Shown here: positions 8,416 to 17,723 of the stretch, one piece after another | Layout: each line of letters opens with the position of its first letter | Numbering within the stretch: position 1 is the first letter of the stretch | IMG/VR virus record: IMGVR_UViG_3300032931_001151 | Span: 124,001 to 188,000 of that record | Direction: 5' to 3' (one strand) | Length of the DNA stretch: 64,000 nucleotides | Source: a virus | The notes under the pieces: model-generated | What the model was told of the DNA's origin: nothing | Seen by the model: the letters and a program-made list of their open reading frames with translations, nothing else | Databases searched by the model: none | Made by a program: the position numbers and the translations under genes

Positions 8416-10362
8416 TTATCCGTTTGATACGACTTCGGAGAAACTAACTCCGGTAGATACCGCAGTGAAAGTTAATGTAATAAATTCTGCAACTCTATTT
8501 GGCTTAACCATGATTTGAGCAACGAATTCGTTATTATCAATAACATCTGGGGTATTATTTGATGTATCGCAAACAACTTTATAGTCTGTTATACCTCTTT
8601 GCGACTTAATTCCGGATAAGAATGAATTGGCTAAACTTGAGAATCTTGCTCTTGTGAAGTCATCATTGAATTCAAAGATAAGGAATCTTGCCATCTTTTC
8701 AATGCTTCTTTCCATATTAAGGAATAGTCTACGAACATTGATACGATCGAATGCGGTTGGAGCAGCCGAAAGTGTCTTTTGACCCCAAATAACAACCCCT
8801 TGTCCAAAGAAATTTGGAATTGGATTGATTCTATTTGAATACATTACGTCTCTTTGGGCTTGATTTGGATTAATAGCAACCGCATTTATTCCACTAATGA
8901 TACCACGATTCAATCCAGCGGGTGCCCACCATTGAGCGTTGTTGAAATCTACATCTGCAATTATTTGACCAACATAACCAGCAACGGGAACCCAACGATT
9001 TACTTGATTATATTTGTCATAAATATTAAAATATTGTCCATATATTGCTGAATATGAAGAATTAATATTTAACGATCCCAATGGATCTCCACCTTGGACA
9101 TATGCTTTCATCAAAGAGTATGCATTTGCATAAGGCTTTGAATTGTTTATATTAAACATTTTTGATGCGGGCATACTTAAAATTGAGAAACAATCTTTAC
9201 GGATTTGACTTGAAATGAAATCAAGAGTTCTCTTAAGATCGTCAACATATCCTGGATCTAAAAGAAGATCTATTTCAAGAGTTTCTTTATTGGTGAAATT
9301 ATTAAACCATTGTTCTGAGATTTCACCCGTTAAGTTTCCAAGACTTGAACTTAATGAGTCCGCACCCATTAGATTGAATTGACCAGTTGATTGAACTATA
9401 ACGCCGTCTGCACCACTCTCTGACCCATCAACGAAGAAGTAGATATAACTACTTGCCCCATTTATAACAAGAGGACCAAAATCTCTATTTCCTTGACTAT
9501 CAACACTATCTGCATTTTTTGAAACTAAGAATTGTTCTACGAGAGATCCGGCAGGACTCCACACATATACGGCAAATTTATCTTGTTGCGCTATACCAAA
9601 TGCCGTAGCTGGAACTACTGAAGTATCCATTTCTATAATTGGACCAGTTTCAAATGAAACGTATTCAGAAAGTAAAGTTGTATTAATAGCATAATCGTTA
9701 TTAACATCAATTAATTCATCTCTTAATAACGGACTATCGGAAAGATAAGGAACAGCGGGGGATGAGGTTGTGGATGGAGTTCCATTGTACCAAGTTTCTC
9801 CAAGTGTTTGTAAATCATCTAGTGAAACAGCTTGAGAAATTTCTTCTTTGAATTGCTTTAGAAGATCATAATCTAAAGCACTTATAATAGATACTTTAAC
9901 TCCATCATAGTAAGGTCCAGCACCAACTGCGTAAACGTGGAACATTTCACTATCAAGAAGTTCTACATTTCCATCAATCGCTTCATGAGCAGAAATATTG
10001 TCATATGAAAGGGGATAATCGGAAACTGGTTTTTGAGTTGGAAGAATTGTTAAGTTTGCACCCGACAATCCAACCGTGGCACCCGCACAAAGGGTATTTG
10101 CATTTTCTGTTCTAACAACATAAAGTTTATTACTTCCACCTAAGAAGGCGGCGGATGTAAAGAAGTGTGGATAATTTACAGCGTCCGGTTGGCCGAATGT
10201 ATTAACATAGTCTTGCTCATCCGAGACAAGAGTTACAACATTAATAGGACCTTTTTCGGCAGCTACAACTATAGCACCGACCGAACTTGTTACGCTTGGA
10301 ATTCTTAGTGTTTCGTTCGTCTCTACTATTGCTACGCCGGGAGATTGAAGTACTATTGCCAT
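8416..10362 (-). CDS. 18: Contractile tail sheath protein gp18
   Basis: 648 aa, close to T4 gp18 (659 aa). The N terminus IVLQSPGVAIVETN and the following GAIVVAAEKGPIN are typical sheath-family starts; the C-terminal domain carries the conserved PNFFGQGVVIWGQKTLSAAP and an Arg-Ile-Asn-Val-Arg-Arg segment, as in other myovirus sheaths. Sheath subunits polymerise around the gp19 tube and contract on infection. Two exact late promoter boxes lie 40-80 bp upstream and the ribosome site AAAGGAG is strong, in keeping with an abundant product. Confidence 0.92.
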   Translation of the reverse strand: MAIVLQSPGVAIVETNETLRIPSVTSSVGAIVVAAEKGPINVVTLVSDEQDYVNTFGQPDAVNYPHFFTSAAFLGGSNKLYVVRTENANTLCAGATVGLSGANLTILPTQKPVSDYPLSYDNISAHEAIDGNVELLDSEMFHVYAVGAGPYYDGVKVSIISALDYDLLKQFKEEISQAVSLDDLQTLGETWYNGTPSTTSSPAVPYLSDSPLLRDELIDVNNDYAINTTLLSEYVSFETGPIIEMDTSVVPATAFGIAQQDKFAVYVWSPAGSLVEQFLVSKNADSVDSQGNRDFGPLVINGASSYIYFFVDGSESGADGVIVQSTGQFNLMGADSLSSSLGNLTGEISEQWFNNFTNKETLEIDLLLDPGYVDDLKRTLDFISSQIRKDCFSILSMPASKMFNINNSKPYANAYSLMKAYVQGGDPLGSLNINSSYSAIYGQYFNIYDKYNQVNRWVPVAGYVGQIIADVDFNNAQWWAPAGLNRGIISGINAVAINPNQAQRDVMYSNRINPIPNFFGQGVVIWGQKTLSAAPTAFDRINVRRLFLNMERSIEKMARFLIFEFNDDFTRARFSSLANSFLSGIKSQRGITDYKVVCDTSNNTPDVIDNNEFVAQIMVKPNRVAEFITLTFTAVSTGVSFSEVVSNG

Positions 10363-10400
10363 TGTGGATTCTCCTTTAAAGGTAATGTCTCGCTAAATCA

Positions 10401-10408
10401 TATTTATA
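10401..10408 (-). promoter_or_regulatory. T4-type late promoter box (proximal) for sheath gene
   Basis: Exact TATAAATA on the minus strand 39 bp before the sheath ATG. Confidence 0.7.
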
Positions 10409-10437
10409 AGCAAAACAAATACTTTATCGGTTACTAG

Positions 10438-10445
10438 TATTTATA
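10438..10445 (-). promoter_or_regulatory. T4-type late promoter box (distal) for sheath gene
   Basis: Second exact TATAAATA on the minus strand, 37 bp further upstream and just past the terminase stop. Tandem late boxes suit a gene whose product is needed in large amounts. Confidence 0.65.
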
Positions 10446-10458
10446 CAAAATGGCTTTT

Positions 10459-12198
10459 TTAATCTTCGGATTGCATCTCTTTTTCAAAATTTTCCATGTC
10501 TTGTTCTGGACTTGTATAGCCATCCATGTTGAATATTTTCTTAAAATCACTCAATACTTCTTCGTCTTGAACTTCTTCGGGTCGAGTAGATTGTTGAACT
10601 ACTATTTTACTATAAAAATCATTTTTATTATCATCCCACCACTTTGACCTTAACATATATGATACCCAGTAACTTGCGGCTACTTGGTCGTCCATATTGC
10701 CATTCCCACGTTTAGCAGCAAACTTGCCCGGCTTATTACCCTCTTCATATATTCTTAATTCAACTAATATTGAATTAGCATATATCTTACATACATCACC
10801 TTCAACGTCTTCTTTGAAATTAGTAGTTGCCAAAGGCTTTGTTTGAGCATTGGCGTTTACGCCTAATGTTTGGTTGTCATAATCGTAATAAACGTTCTCG
10901 TAGCCCTTTTCCATATATATTTCGTTTAATAGAATGACGCCTAATCCGGTTCCATTATTTTCACATATAATAGAAGCATTATTATATCTTTTAGCTATAG
11001 TTTGTGCAATAGAAGCAAAATCAAATACATTTATATCATTTCTCTTGTATAGTGCTGCTAATTCATAGTAACCTTCTGTATAGTAATTAGTTACATCATA
11101 TATCGCAACCACCGAATTATCGCTTCCTGCTCCGGAAGATACGTCAAGACCTGCAATATATACTCTTCCGGGTTGAGGGTTAGACCATATGTTGAACCAT
11201 TGACTTTCTTGCTTAATAGGGGTCTTTATCATCTTACCCAACGAATCAAGAGCCGCACCACTTAATAAGGTCTTTGAAGAACCCTCAAATTTACATTCAT
11301 ACTCTTGCAACCACGACTGTAAGGAGCCGAGAGCCGCTATAGTGTCTTTCTTAAATTGCTCATCTCTACCCGGAACCTCCCACCATTCTACTTTGAATGG
11401 AGCAAACGGATAAGTACCATCTTGTTTATTAGCACTTTGCCAAATCTCGTAAAATAGGCCGGCTGGACCATTTGGAGTAGACACCAATATAACTTGACCT
11501 TTATTTCCAATAATTGGAAAATTTGATTTCCAAAATTTATCCGCAATATTCTTAGGAACGAATGCGAATTCATCACAAAAAAGTATCTTAGCCGAGAAAC
11601 CACGCAAGGCATTTTCGGAAGTCGCTGCGCCAAATATTGCCGACCCATTTTCAAATTCTATCTTTGTGTTATTATATTCCGTAACACCTGGCTTCATAAA
11701 TGCGGGCAATCCCTCGTATGCTTTACGAATATCGTCAAGAATTTCAATGGCATTCTTTTGCTTATTAGCCAAAACTGCTATATTGCAATGCTCGTTGAAT
11801 ATAGCCGACCAAAGTAGATATATACAAGAAGTTGTAGTGTTATGACTCACTAAACCATTAGAATAAAATTCATGCTCTTCCGAATCTACTTCAACGTCAT
11901 ACATATTCTCTTCATATCCAAGATTTGATATGTAATTACATGCATAATACCCAACGTCCGTTTCAATTAAAGTTCCAATTTGAATGTCTTGTAAATATAT
12001 CGGAGTATGATCTATTGTATAAAGAATATGTGTATCGGCGGCTTTTAATTCATCTCCGTTAACCAACTTAATGTGCCATACTTCATATGGTATAGTCTTC
12101 ATTACCTTATTGATATTTTTAAATCCTTGTGGAGTTTTTATAAGATAGTTAGAAGGTACGGTAAATACTTCTTCAAATTTTCGTATCGGTTGTTCCAT
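10459..12198 (-). CDS. 17: Terminase large subunit gp17, C-terminal half fused behind the C-part of a split intein
   Basis: 579 aa. Residues 1-120 are the C-terminal part of an intein: a block-B-like ADTHILYT (Thr56/His57) and a block F/G ending EHEFYSNGLVSHN with penultimate His119 and Asn120. The extein begins at Thr121 with TTTS, which completes the Walker A motif started in the gene at 13409-13756. Walker B is ILFCDE (Asp209-Glu210); the nuclease domain shows AGLDVSSGAGSD near 351-362 and MDDQVAASY near the end. After trans-splicing the packaging motor would be about 541 aa (T4 gp17 610 aa). ATG at 12198 has GAGG 8 nt upstream and overlaps the endonuclease gene by 26 bp. Confidence 0.93.
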   Translation of the reverse strand: MEQPIRKFEEVFTVPSNYLIKTPQGFKNINKVMKTIPYEVWHIKLVNGDELKAADTHILYTIDHTPIYLQDIQIGTLIETDVGYYACNYISNLGYEENMYDVEVDSEEHEFYSNGLVSHNTTTSCIYLLWSAIFNEHCNIAVLANKQKNAIEILDDIRKAYEGLPAFMKPGVTEYNNTKIEFENGSAIFGAATSENALRGFSAKILFCDEFAFVPKNIADKFWKSNFPIIGNKGQVILVSTPNGPAGLFYEIWQSANKQDGTYPFAPFKVEWWEVPGRDEQFKKDTIAALGSLQSWLQEYECKFEGSSKTLLSGAALDSLGKMIKTPIKQESQWFNIWSNPQPGRVYIAGLDVSSGAGSDNSVVAIYDVTNYYTEGYYELAALYKRNDINVFDFASIAQTIAKRYNNASIICENNGTGLGVILLNEIYMEKGYENVYYDYDNQTLGVNANAQTKPLATTNFKEDVEGDVCKIYANSILVELRIYEEGNKPGKFAAKRGNGNMDDQVAASYWVSYMLRSKWWDDNKNDFYSKIVVQQSTRPEEVQDEEVLSDFKKIFNMDGYTSPEQDMENFEKEMQSED

Positions 12199-13354
12199 TT
12201 AATTCCTCATTTATTAAATTAACACAATAGTTAATTATAGCATGTTTGTCTTTTTTATAGTCCTTTTCTTTAATATGTATTATTTTTAAAGTAGGATTGA
12301 ATTTTATAATGTTTTCTTCTCTAATTCTATCCCTTTCTTGATTTCCCCTCTTTTCCCCGTGCCAATAATCCCCGTCAAATTCAATACATAGGTTAATTGA
12401 GGGAATAAAAAAATCAAGAAACATCATTTTCTTTTCGGGGGTTATTATCATATATTCAAAATTATCTCCAAATGGATTAATTATGTCTTCATTTTTCCGA
12501 GTTGCATAGTACACTTTTAATTCGTAAGGCAAAAATGACATTATGCTATTAAATAAATCTTGGGATATTTGCGAATAACCCTTACCATTATTCATCTTGG
12601 CTCTTGCTATTCTTTCAATTTCCTCGTCTGGTTTATTTAATAATGTTTCTTGCCATTTATTTTGTCTTTCTTTCCATCTTTTAATTCCCTCTTCCTCACC
12701 AAATTTTTCAATCATTATCTTTTTTGAAAATGTTTGTTGTCTCTCATGAACTTTTTGTTTTGCTTCTTGCTCGGAATATCCCTTTAGTACCCAATATCTC
12801 TCTGATGATGTTGACAAATGGTAGTCCGGATTTTCTTCTTTTCTTTTGGTGAGAGTATCCATCGCCCGTTCTATTCTATTGGTGTTTTTTGCATACCATG
12901 CAGTACTACAAGAAAAGCTACAAAAATCATTAAATCCCCTATCAAATCTAAATCCGTTCTTCTTTCCACATTGCTTACAATGGGTAAAATCTATAGGTTT
13001 CATCATATATTTAATATAATACTCTTCTGTTACCATATTATGTTTCTTTAAATGTCTACTTAAATTTTTCAAAGAGTCAAACAATTCCCCACATTCTTCA
13101 CATTTTATGGTTTTAATAGATTCTCTTCTCTCTTGTTCTAATTCTCTTGTAGATTTTATACTATGTACTTTTTTCTTGTGAGTAGCAAGAGAGATTTTAG
13201 TAGTGCATTTCTCTCCACACACATCGCATATAAAAGGAACTATTCCTTCATATTTCTCAAAATATTCTGCTATATTACACTTATGCACATCTCTTAAGTG
13301 TTGATATAAACAAACATAATTTGGGAACTCTTTATTACATAATTTACAAAGCAT
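12173..13354 (-). CDS. Free-standing Vsr-like homing endonuclease inside the split-intein terminase locus
   Basis: 393 aa. The N terminus has three C2H2-like fingers (CKLCNKEF...HLRDVH, CDVCGEKC...HKKKVH, CEECGELF...HLKKH) and a fourth Cys cluster (CKQCGKK...CSFSC near 125-150), probably for DNA recognition. The C-terminal domain (about 300-380) carries FLDFFIPSINLCIEFDGDYWHG, shown here only as its parts LDFFIP and CIEFDGDYWHG, matching the very-short-patch-repair (Vsr) nuclease fold with catalytic acidic residues. This nuclease type is known from 'fractured genes' where it lies between split-intein halves. It has its own exact late promoter 21 bp upstream. It likely spreads the split locus into intein-free terminase alleles. 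Confidence 0.88.
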   Translation of the reverse strand: MLCKLCNKEFPNYVCLYQHLRDVHKCNIAEYFEKYEGIVPFICDVCGEKCTTKISLATHKKKVHSIKSTRELEQERRESIKTIKCEECGELFDSLKNLSRHLKKHNMVTEEYYIKYMMKPIDFTHCKQCGKKNGFRFDRGFNDFCSFSCSTAWYAKNTNRIERAMDTLTKRKEENPDYHLSTSSERYWVLKGYSEQEAKQKVHERQQTFSKKIMIEKFGEEEGIKRWKERQNKWQETLLNKPDEEIERIARAKMNNGKGYSQISQDLFNSIMSFLPYELKVYYATRKNEDIINPFGDNFEYMIITPEKKMMFLDFFIPSINLCIEFDGDYWHGEKRGNQERDRIREENIIKFNPTLKIIHIKEKDYKKDKHAIINYCVNLINEELNGTTDTKI

Positions 13355-13374
13355 AGTTATTCTCCTTCATAGTA

Positions 13375-13382
13375 TATTTATA
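13375..13382 (-). promoter_or_regulatory. T4-type late promoter box for the homing endonuclease
   Basis: Exact TATAAATA on the minus strand in the 54-bp gap between the terminase N-half and the endonuclease. It would also drive the downstream C-half of the terminase. Confidence 0.65.
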
Positions 13383-13408
13383 TTAGTATACCATATAGGA
13401 AAGAAAGT

Positions 13409-13756
13409 TTAAATACTTTTTATCATATTGAAAAATTCTCCAATTTCTATCTTTTCAATTTTACCACTTATTTTGTCTAATATTTCAACATATTGTTGAG
13501 ATTGAACACATTTTCCACTTTGTCTACCACTCATAACAACTTTGTGACGATTTCCAACGAAATGCTCAAGTAGCCTTTCTTGGAACTCTCTTAAGTTAAT
13601 TACATGTTCTCCCGCATCACTAATAACCTTATAGTAATTGTTAGCAAAATATTTTATGTCTTGTTTACATCTTAAAATTTCGATAACTTGTTCTTCAGTT
13701 AAATTTCTAGTTTGATTTGGCTTTATAACTCCATTTTCATCATATGTAATTGGCAT
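13409..13756 (-). CDS. 17: Terminase large subunit gp17, N-terminal half plus short split-intein N-part
   Basis: 115 aa. Residues 1-82 are the terminase N terminus (NLREFQERLLEHF then VVMSGRQSGK, the first part of Walker A; T4 has SRQLGKTT). Cys83 begins a 33-residue intein N-fragment, CVQSQQYVEILDKISGKIEK and onward, carrying block A only, after which the frame stops. Splitting after block A is atypical: canonical split inteins break much later. Short N-inteins of this kind are known for TerL (the AceL-TerL type). Splicing would join Lys82 to Thr121 of the other half and restore GRQSGKTTTS. Without splicing there is no working ATPase. Confidence 0.92.
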   Translation of the reverse strand: MPITYDENGVIKPNQTRNLTEEQVIEILRCKQDIKYFANNYYKVISDAGEHVINLREFQERLLEHFVGNRHKVVMSGRQSGKCVQSQQYVEILDKISGKIEKIEIGEFFNMIKSI

Positions 13757-13765
13757 AAATTTATT

Positions 13766-14320
13766 TTATTCCTTTCTAACTTCTGCTTTAACTTCTATTG
13801 TTTTTGGGGAAGACTTTCCTGCTACATTTATTTGTTTCATTAAATCTTGTAATGTTCCTGTAAATGCTATATTTTGTGTTATACTGGCAGGACCGTCTCT
13901 TTTCGCTTCTATCTTTTGTCTCTCTATAGCAAATTCTTTTTCTTTAATATCTATATCTCTATAACTATCGGCGGCAGATACTACCGCATTACTTAAAGTA
14001 GCTATCACTTCAACATATCGAGGTGAAGGATCAATTTCCATTTCGCTTTTAGTCATTTGTAGAAGACCGAATCCCTCAAGAGCCAATTCTTTATACATAT
14101 TTTTTGCGAAGGCATCACCCTCTAAACTTCCCATTTTTTCTAACTTCTCTTTAATTGCTTTTGCTTGTTCTTGACGTTCTTCAATTTTATCAAGAGCATC
14201 TTCACTAGGGGAAGATTCAATAGATCCACTATCTAAATCTGATAGATCGTTAACATTAGATGATATACCTAATGATTTTTCTATCTTTTTTTCGGACAAT
14301 GACTTTATTCTTTCACTCAT
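13766..14320 (-). CDS. 16: Terminase small subunit gp16
   Basis: 184 aa (T4 gp16 is 164 aa). The central SPRYVEVIATLSNAVVSAAD and the C-terminal NIAFTGTLQDLMKQI align with T4's SPRHMEVFATLMG and VFVGSPTELMDEI. The protein is helical with an acidic, Ser-rich N terminus. It forms the DNA-recognition part of the packaging motor with gp17, whose N-half begins 9 bp downstream. AAAGGG precedes the ATG. Confidence 0.85.
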   Translation of the reverse strand: MSERIKSLSEKKIEKSLGISSNVNDLSDLDSGSIESSPSEDALDKIEERQEQAKAIKEKLEKMGSLEGDAFAKNMYKELALEGFGLLQMTKSEMEIDPSPRYVEVIATLSNAVVSAADSYRDIDIKEKEFAIERQKIEAKRDGPASITQNIAFTGTLQDLMKQINVAGKSSPKTIEVKAEVRKE

Positions 14321-14328
14321 AAAACCCT

Positions 14329-15435
14329 TTAAATTTGTAAGGGTGGTGGCCCTATTGTATTATTCCAATCCTCATACTCTTGTGGTGCCTTCGGGTCTGG
14401 CATAACCGGAGCCTCCGGATTTAAACTATTATAATAATTATACGACAAATTTCCCGATTCTGGCCACAAATATCTTAGTGGGGGATTATGAGTATCTTGA
14501 AATTGCCCTATTGTTATATCAATTTCACCTTTACCAGAATTGCTAGTAGGAGTAAACACAACCTTATTTTGATTTTGCCAAGTATCTACATTAATAATAT
14601 AATTAGCACCACTTATTTGAGCTGTAGCACTACTTGATTGGTCTAAATCTGCTATTCTTGATAGTAATGTAGCATCAACTCCATACATTAGAGAACCACT
14701 TACTCCAGTAGTTATAACCTCGCCATGTGCTCTTAAACTACTTGATTTACTCATATCCGCAATACTTATACGAGTTACAAAAATCTCTTTATCAAAGTAA
14801 ATTGGCTTATATAAATTACATTCTACGGTAAATGATAGATTCCATTGTAGTAATCTTCTATCCGGCTCATTTAATTCAGAAACGAAATTTGGATTAACAC
14901 TATTCAATCTAACCATACATTTACGTTCAGACTCTACTCCACGCTCTTTCAATGAAATATATAGTTCTGGGGCAAAAAATGGCAATAGATTTTCAAGTAT
15001 CTGCACTCCATCATCCATGTACTTAGTCCACAATACAACTTCCATTTCAAGAGAATATGGGACCGTTTGAAAGTCATAATTTTTAACTCTTGTTTGACCC
15101 GTTGATGTATCTAAATATTCAATAAATAGATTTCTCTTTTGAAGTTGGCCACGCATTCTTTCCGGAACCCACGAAATACCATTCCAAGCAACGCTAATTT
15201 TTGGCAATGTATTATCCACTTCCGCACGATCTTTTCCTAATTGAACCGTTAGTGCTGAAATAACTTTCTCTTTTGGAGAAAGAATAACAGGAACGGTTTT
15301 ATAACCAATTATTTGTCCATATTGAGGGGAATTTCTATCCTTCTCGTATATGTGAAGCCGAATGTCCTCAAATAACTCAGCAAATGCTGCTATATGACTC
15401 CAAATTGTTCTATAGTAATAGACTGTGCGGCTCAT
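14329..15435 (-). CDS. 15: Tail terminator / neck protein gp15
   Basis: 368 aa from the ATG at 15435; an upstream in-frame ATG at 15456 exists, but GGGGAG lies 6 nt before 15435, and this start makes an ATGA overlap with the gp14 stop. The N terminus SRTVYYYRTIWSHIAAFAEL and the segment MEVVLWTKYMDDGVQILENL match T4 gp15 (FRRYATLMGDLF; LSIFTRYEDDMFQIVEQILPYF). T4 gp15 is 272 aa, so the C-terminal ~100 residues are an addition. gp15 caps the finished tail and joins it to the head. Confidence 0.85.
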   Translation of the reverse strand: MSRTVYYYRTIWSHIAAFAELFEDIRLHIYEKDRNSPQYGQIIGYKTVPVILSPKEKVISALTVQLGKDRAEVDNTLPKISVAWNGISWVPERMRGQLQKRNLFIEYLDTSTGQTRVKNYDFQTVPYSLEMEVVLWTKYMDDGVQILENLLPFFAPELYISLKERGVESERKCMVRLNSVNPNFVSELNEPDRRLLQWNLSFTVECNLYKPIYFDKEIFVTRISIADMSKSSSLRAHGEVITTGVSGSLMYGVDATLLSRIADLDQSSSATAQISGANYIINVDTWQNQNKVVFTPTSNSGKGEIDITIGQFQDTHNPPLRYLWPESGNLSYNYYNSLNPEAPVMPDPKAPQEYEDWNNTIGPPPLQI

Positions 15436-16175
15436 AAATCTCCCCATCCATTCCATATTTCTCTATTGTGGACTATCGCAACATCTTTAGCCGCTTTAGT
15501 GATCTCGGAAGCGTCCCCTTTATTTGCATCTTGACTCGGTTGAGGTACTTGATACTTATCTGCAATTCTCCCCGATCCATCGCTTACAAGGGCATCTGCT
15601 GGGGCATTAGGAACAAGATTACCTTGAGAATCCACAACTCCGTATTGTTCCCCTCGACCTTCCGTAGCGGGGGAAATCTCGGCTTCTTTACAAGTTAAAT
15701 CGTAACAAGTTCTACGACCAAATACATTTCCTTTGGTTCCCAATGTAGTTAAAACCACGTTAGTCACTTCAAATTTCAACTTTGAGTTATTCGGAAACAT
15801 AAATAAGTCACCTGGAAGTGGATCTCTATTAAATCCTATAAGACGTTTCCAAGTATTGATATGAAGATACATTGAGAAATCCACCGTATTTAATTGTCCA
15901 AATCCGTTAAAAAGCAATGATTCTTCAACGGTTCCATCTTTTAAAATAGTTGTAAGTTGCCTCTTGTCTTGATATTTCTTAGTATCATCTTCTCCAAATA
16001 TACGATCTTTATTAGGATCGGTTATTTGATGGAAGTAATCAATTGGCAACCCATATATTCCAAAATATTCAGCAATCATATTGTCAAGGTACTCTATCTC
16101 AGTACCTTGATTTATTTCTCCAGTAAACTGGGGAAAATATTCTTTATAACTTAAAGGATGTTGAAGTCCGCTCAT
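15432..16175 (-). CDS. 14: Neck protein gp14
   Basis: 247 aa (T4 gp14 is 256 aa). DRIFGEDDTKKYQ and PLPGDLFMFPNNSKLKFEV match T4's LIFGEDLKNKF and PKEGDLIYFPMDNSLFEI. gp14 works with gp13 to form the collar on which the tail docks. Order 13-14-15-16-17 is conserved here. The ribosome site (AGGT) is weak. Confidence 0.87.
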   Translation of the reverse strand: MSGLQHPLSYKEYFPQFTGEINQGTEIEYLDNMIAEYFGIYGLPIDYFHQITDPNKDRIFGEDDTKKYQDKRQLTTILKDGTVEESLLFNGFGQLNTVDFSMYLHINTWKRLIGFNRDPLPGDLFMFPNNSKLKFEVTNVVLTTLGTKGNVFGRRTCYDLTCKEAEISPATEGRGEQYGVVDSQGNLVPNAPADALVSDGSGRIADKYQVPQPSQDANKGDASEITKAAKDVAIVHNREIWNGWGDL

Positions 16176-16182
16176 AAAAATT

Positions 16183-17184
16183 TTAACCTACGAAGAAATC
16201 GGTCGGAGTGTTGAAGGAATTGTCTCTAATTTGTTCTTCTAAATCTTTAATTTCTTCTTTTGCTTCTGCTAGATAGAAGTCCCAATCAATTGTTACGCCA
16301 CCTGGAAATACCGCATCTTTGTACAACTTGCCATTATAAGCAATTTGTTTCTTCGCTAAAGCGCATGCATACCTTCTAACCCACATATGTTCGTACATCC
16401 ATTCTTCACTAACTCTTGCCCAAACACCAATTACTATAAATCCGTCTCTTGGTGGTGCTGGAGAGAATCTTACTTTTCTTTCTTGCTCTAAAAACTGCAT
16501 TCTCATTTTAACAGTGAACATTTGTTTAACCATTTCAAGATATTGAAGGCTCATCATGTAACTTACTAAATCAACTCCACCACCTGCGCCACGAACACCA
16601 CCACGAGTACCAAACGCATCAAATCCGGGAGTTCCACCTGGAACGAATAATCCCGTAGTAGTTGCAGTTCCCATACCACCACCCAAACCACCGACACCCC
16701 CTAAACCAAAATTACCAAAAGCCGATTGCCAAGCAGATGTATCTAATAAACTCTGGTCGTCATTAGATGCTCCAGCATTGACATTTCCATAATTTTTTGA
16801 ACTACCACCCGAACTTAAAAAATCAGACAATGCTATAACACTTCTAGGCAATTGATACTCTTGCTTGTATCGCATAATCGCACCAGCGGAAGTATTAATT
16901 GACATGCTTGTCGGATTGTTTCTAATATCCGAATTCTTTATTAATCTAGTATCTTTATCTTGTAATAAATTAGTATTCTCAATTTCGCAATCGCCCTTAG
17001 TCCATATAATAGCCATTTGCTCTTCATTACCAATCCCACCCATAAATTCACCACCATACAACACGGCTTCATCAATTACGTCGTCTAATTGCTCTGGAGC
17101 CAAAGGAATCGCTCTAAGTATTGGAGCACCCAATCTTCTTCTAATCCAATCCGCTAATTCCTGCTTTTTGTTGTATATTTGCAT
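16183..17184 (-). CDS. 13: Neck protein gp13
   Basis: 333 aa (T4 gp13 is 309 aa). The N terminus, an LADWIRRRLGAPI helix followed by an Asp-rich ID-EAVLYGGEF helix, matches the gp13 start (FKDYCLRRLGAPVI...). The middle (about 130-200) is a Gly/Ala/Thr-rich, probably flexible, segment containing GGVGGLGGGMGTAT. The C-terminal third is helical with the conserved pattern VRRYACALAKKQI and DWDFYLAEAKEEI. It lies directly before gp14, as expected. Confidence 0.82.
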   Translation of the reverse strand: MQIYNKKQELADWIRRRLGAPILRAIPLAPEQLDDVIDEAVLYGGEFMGGIGNEEQMAIIWTKGDCEIENTNLLQDKDTRLIKNSDIRNNPTSMSINTSAGAIMRYKQEYQLPRSVIALSDFLSSGGSSKNYGNVNAGASNDDQSLLDTSAWQSAFGNFGLGGVGGLGGGMGTATTTGLFVPGGTPGFDAFGTRGGVRGAGGGVDLVSYMMSLQYLEMVKQMFTVKMRMQFLEQERKVRFSPAPPRDGFIVIGVWARVSEEWMYEHMWVRRYACALAKKQIAYNGKLYKDAVFPGGVTIDWDFYLAEAKEEIKDLEEQIRDNSFNTPTDFFVG

Positions 17185-17189
17185 TTAAT

Positions 17190-17723
17190 TTATAAATCCT
17201 TTATAATTCCCTTTATAAACTTTACCAAGTCCCATTTAGTTTTGGGTACATGTGAAAAATCTATATTTGCTTCCGTTAATAATTTGATACTTTGATCTTT
17301 TGTTACAGAAAACCATTCTTTATTTGTTAACTTCTTTAGTTCTTTTAACTTATCAATATTCACTTCAATTGATGGAGTAGGTGGAATTGCTCTATCAATT
17401 TCTTCTTGTCTACTCTTTTCTATTGATTCGTAGAAATTTACAACTTCTTTTATTTGATCATCTTCGGATTTCCCCTCATTCCACGAAGGAGAGTCCATTT
17501 GTATTACTTTTGGTTCATATGAAGGACGTTGTATAGGTTGTGGCATCGGTTTTGGTGCAACAACTCTTTGTTGATTCATAAGAGCTTGTGACGGTTGTTT
17601 GAGATACATCCATCCACCCTCTCGATGTTCCATAATAGCATCATAATCGGCTTTTATTATATCGCCGGTTTTAATGTTACCTATTGGTGGCCCAACTCTT
17701 TTAAAAAAGCCTATTCTTGCCAT
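17190..17723 (-). CDS. Hypothetical late protein with C-terminal HeH/SAP-like segment
   Basis: 177 aa, not recognised. The middle is rich in Pro, Gln and Met and probably disordered. The last ~45 residues (SIKLLTEANIDFSHVPKTK then LVKFIKGIIK) resemble the helix-extended-loop-helix fold found in many phage structural and nucleic-acid-binding proteins. It is co-oriented with the neck genes, has a late promoter 19 bp upstream and AAAGGG before the ATG. A virion or assembly role is inferred. Confidence 0.5.
   Translation of the reverse strand: MARIGFFKRVGPPIGNIKTGDIIKADYDAIMEHREGGWMYLKQPSQALMNQQRVVAPKPMPQPIQRPSYEPKVIQMDSPSWNEGKSEDDQIKEVVNFYESIEKSRQEEIDRAIPPTPSIEVNIDKLKELKKLTNKEWFSVTKDQSIKLLTEANIDFSHVPKTKWDLVKFIKGIIKDL

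Noticed and set aside
10459-13756. Terminase broken by frameshift or deletion (pseudogene)
   Set aside because: Both edges carry proper intein ends (Cys1; His-Asn/Thr+1), both ORFs have ribosome sites, and joining restores Walker A exactly, so splicing explains it better than decay.
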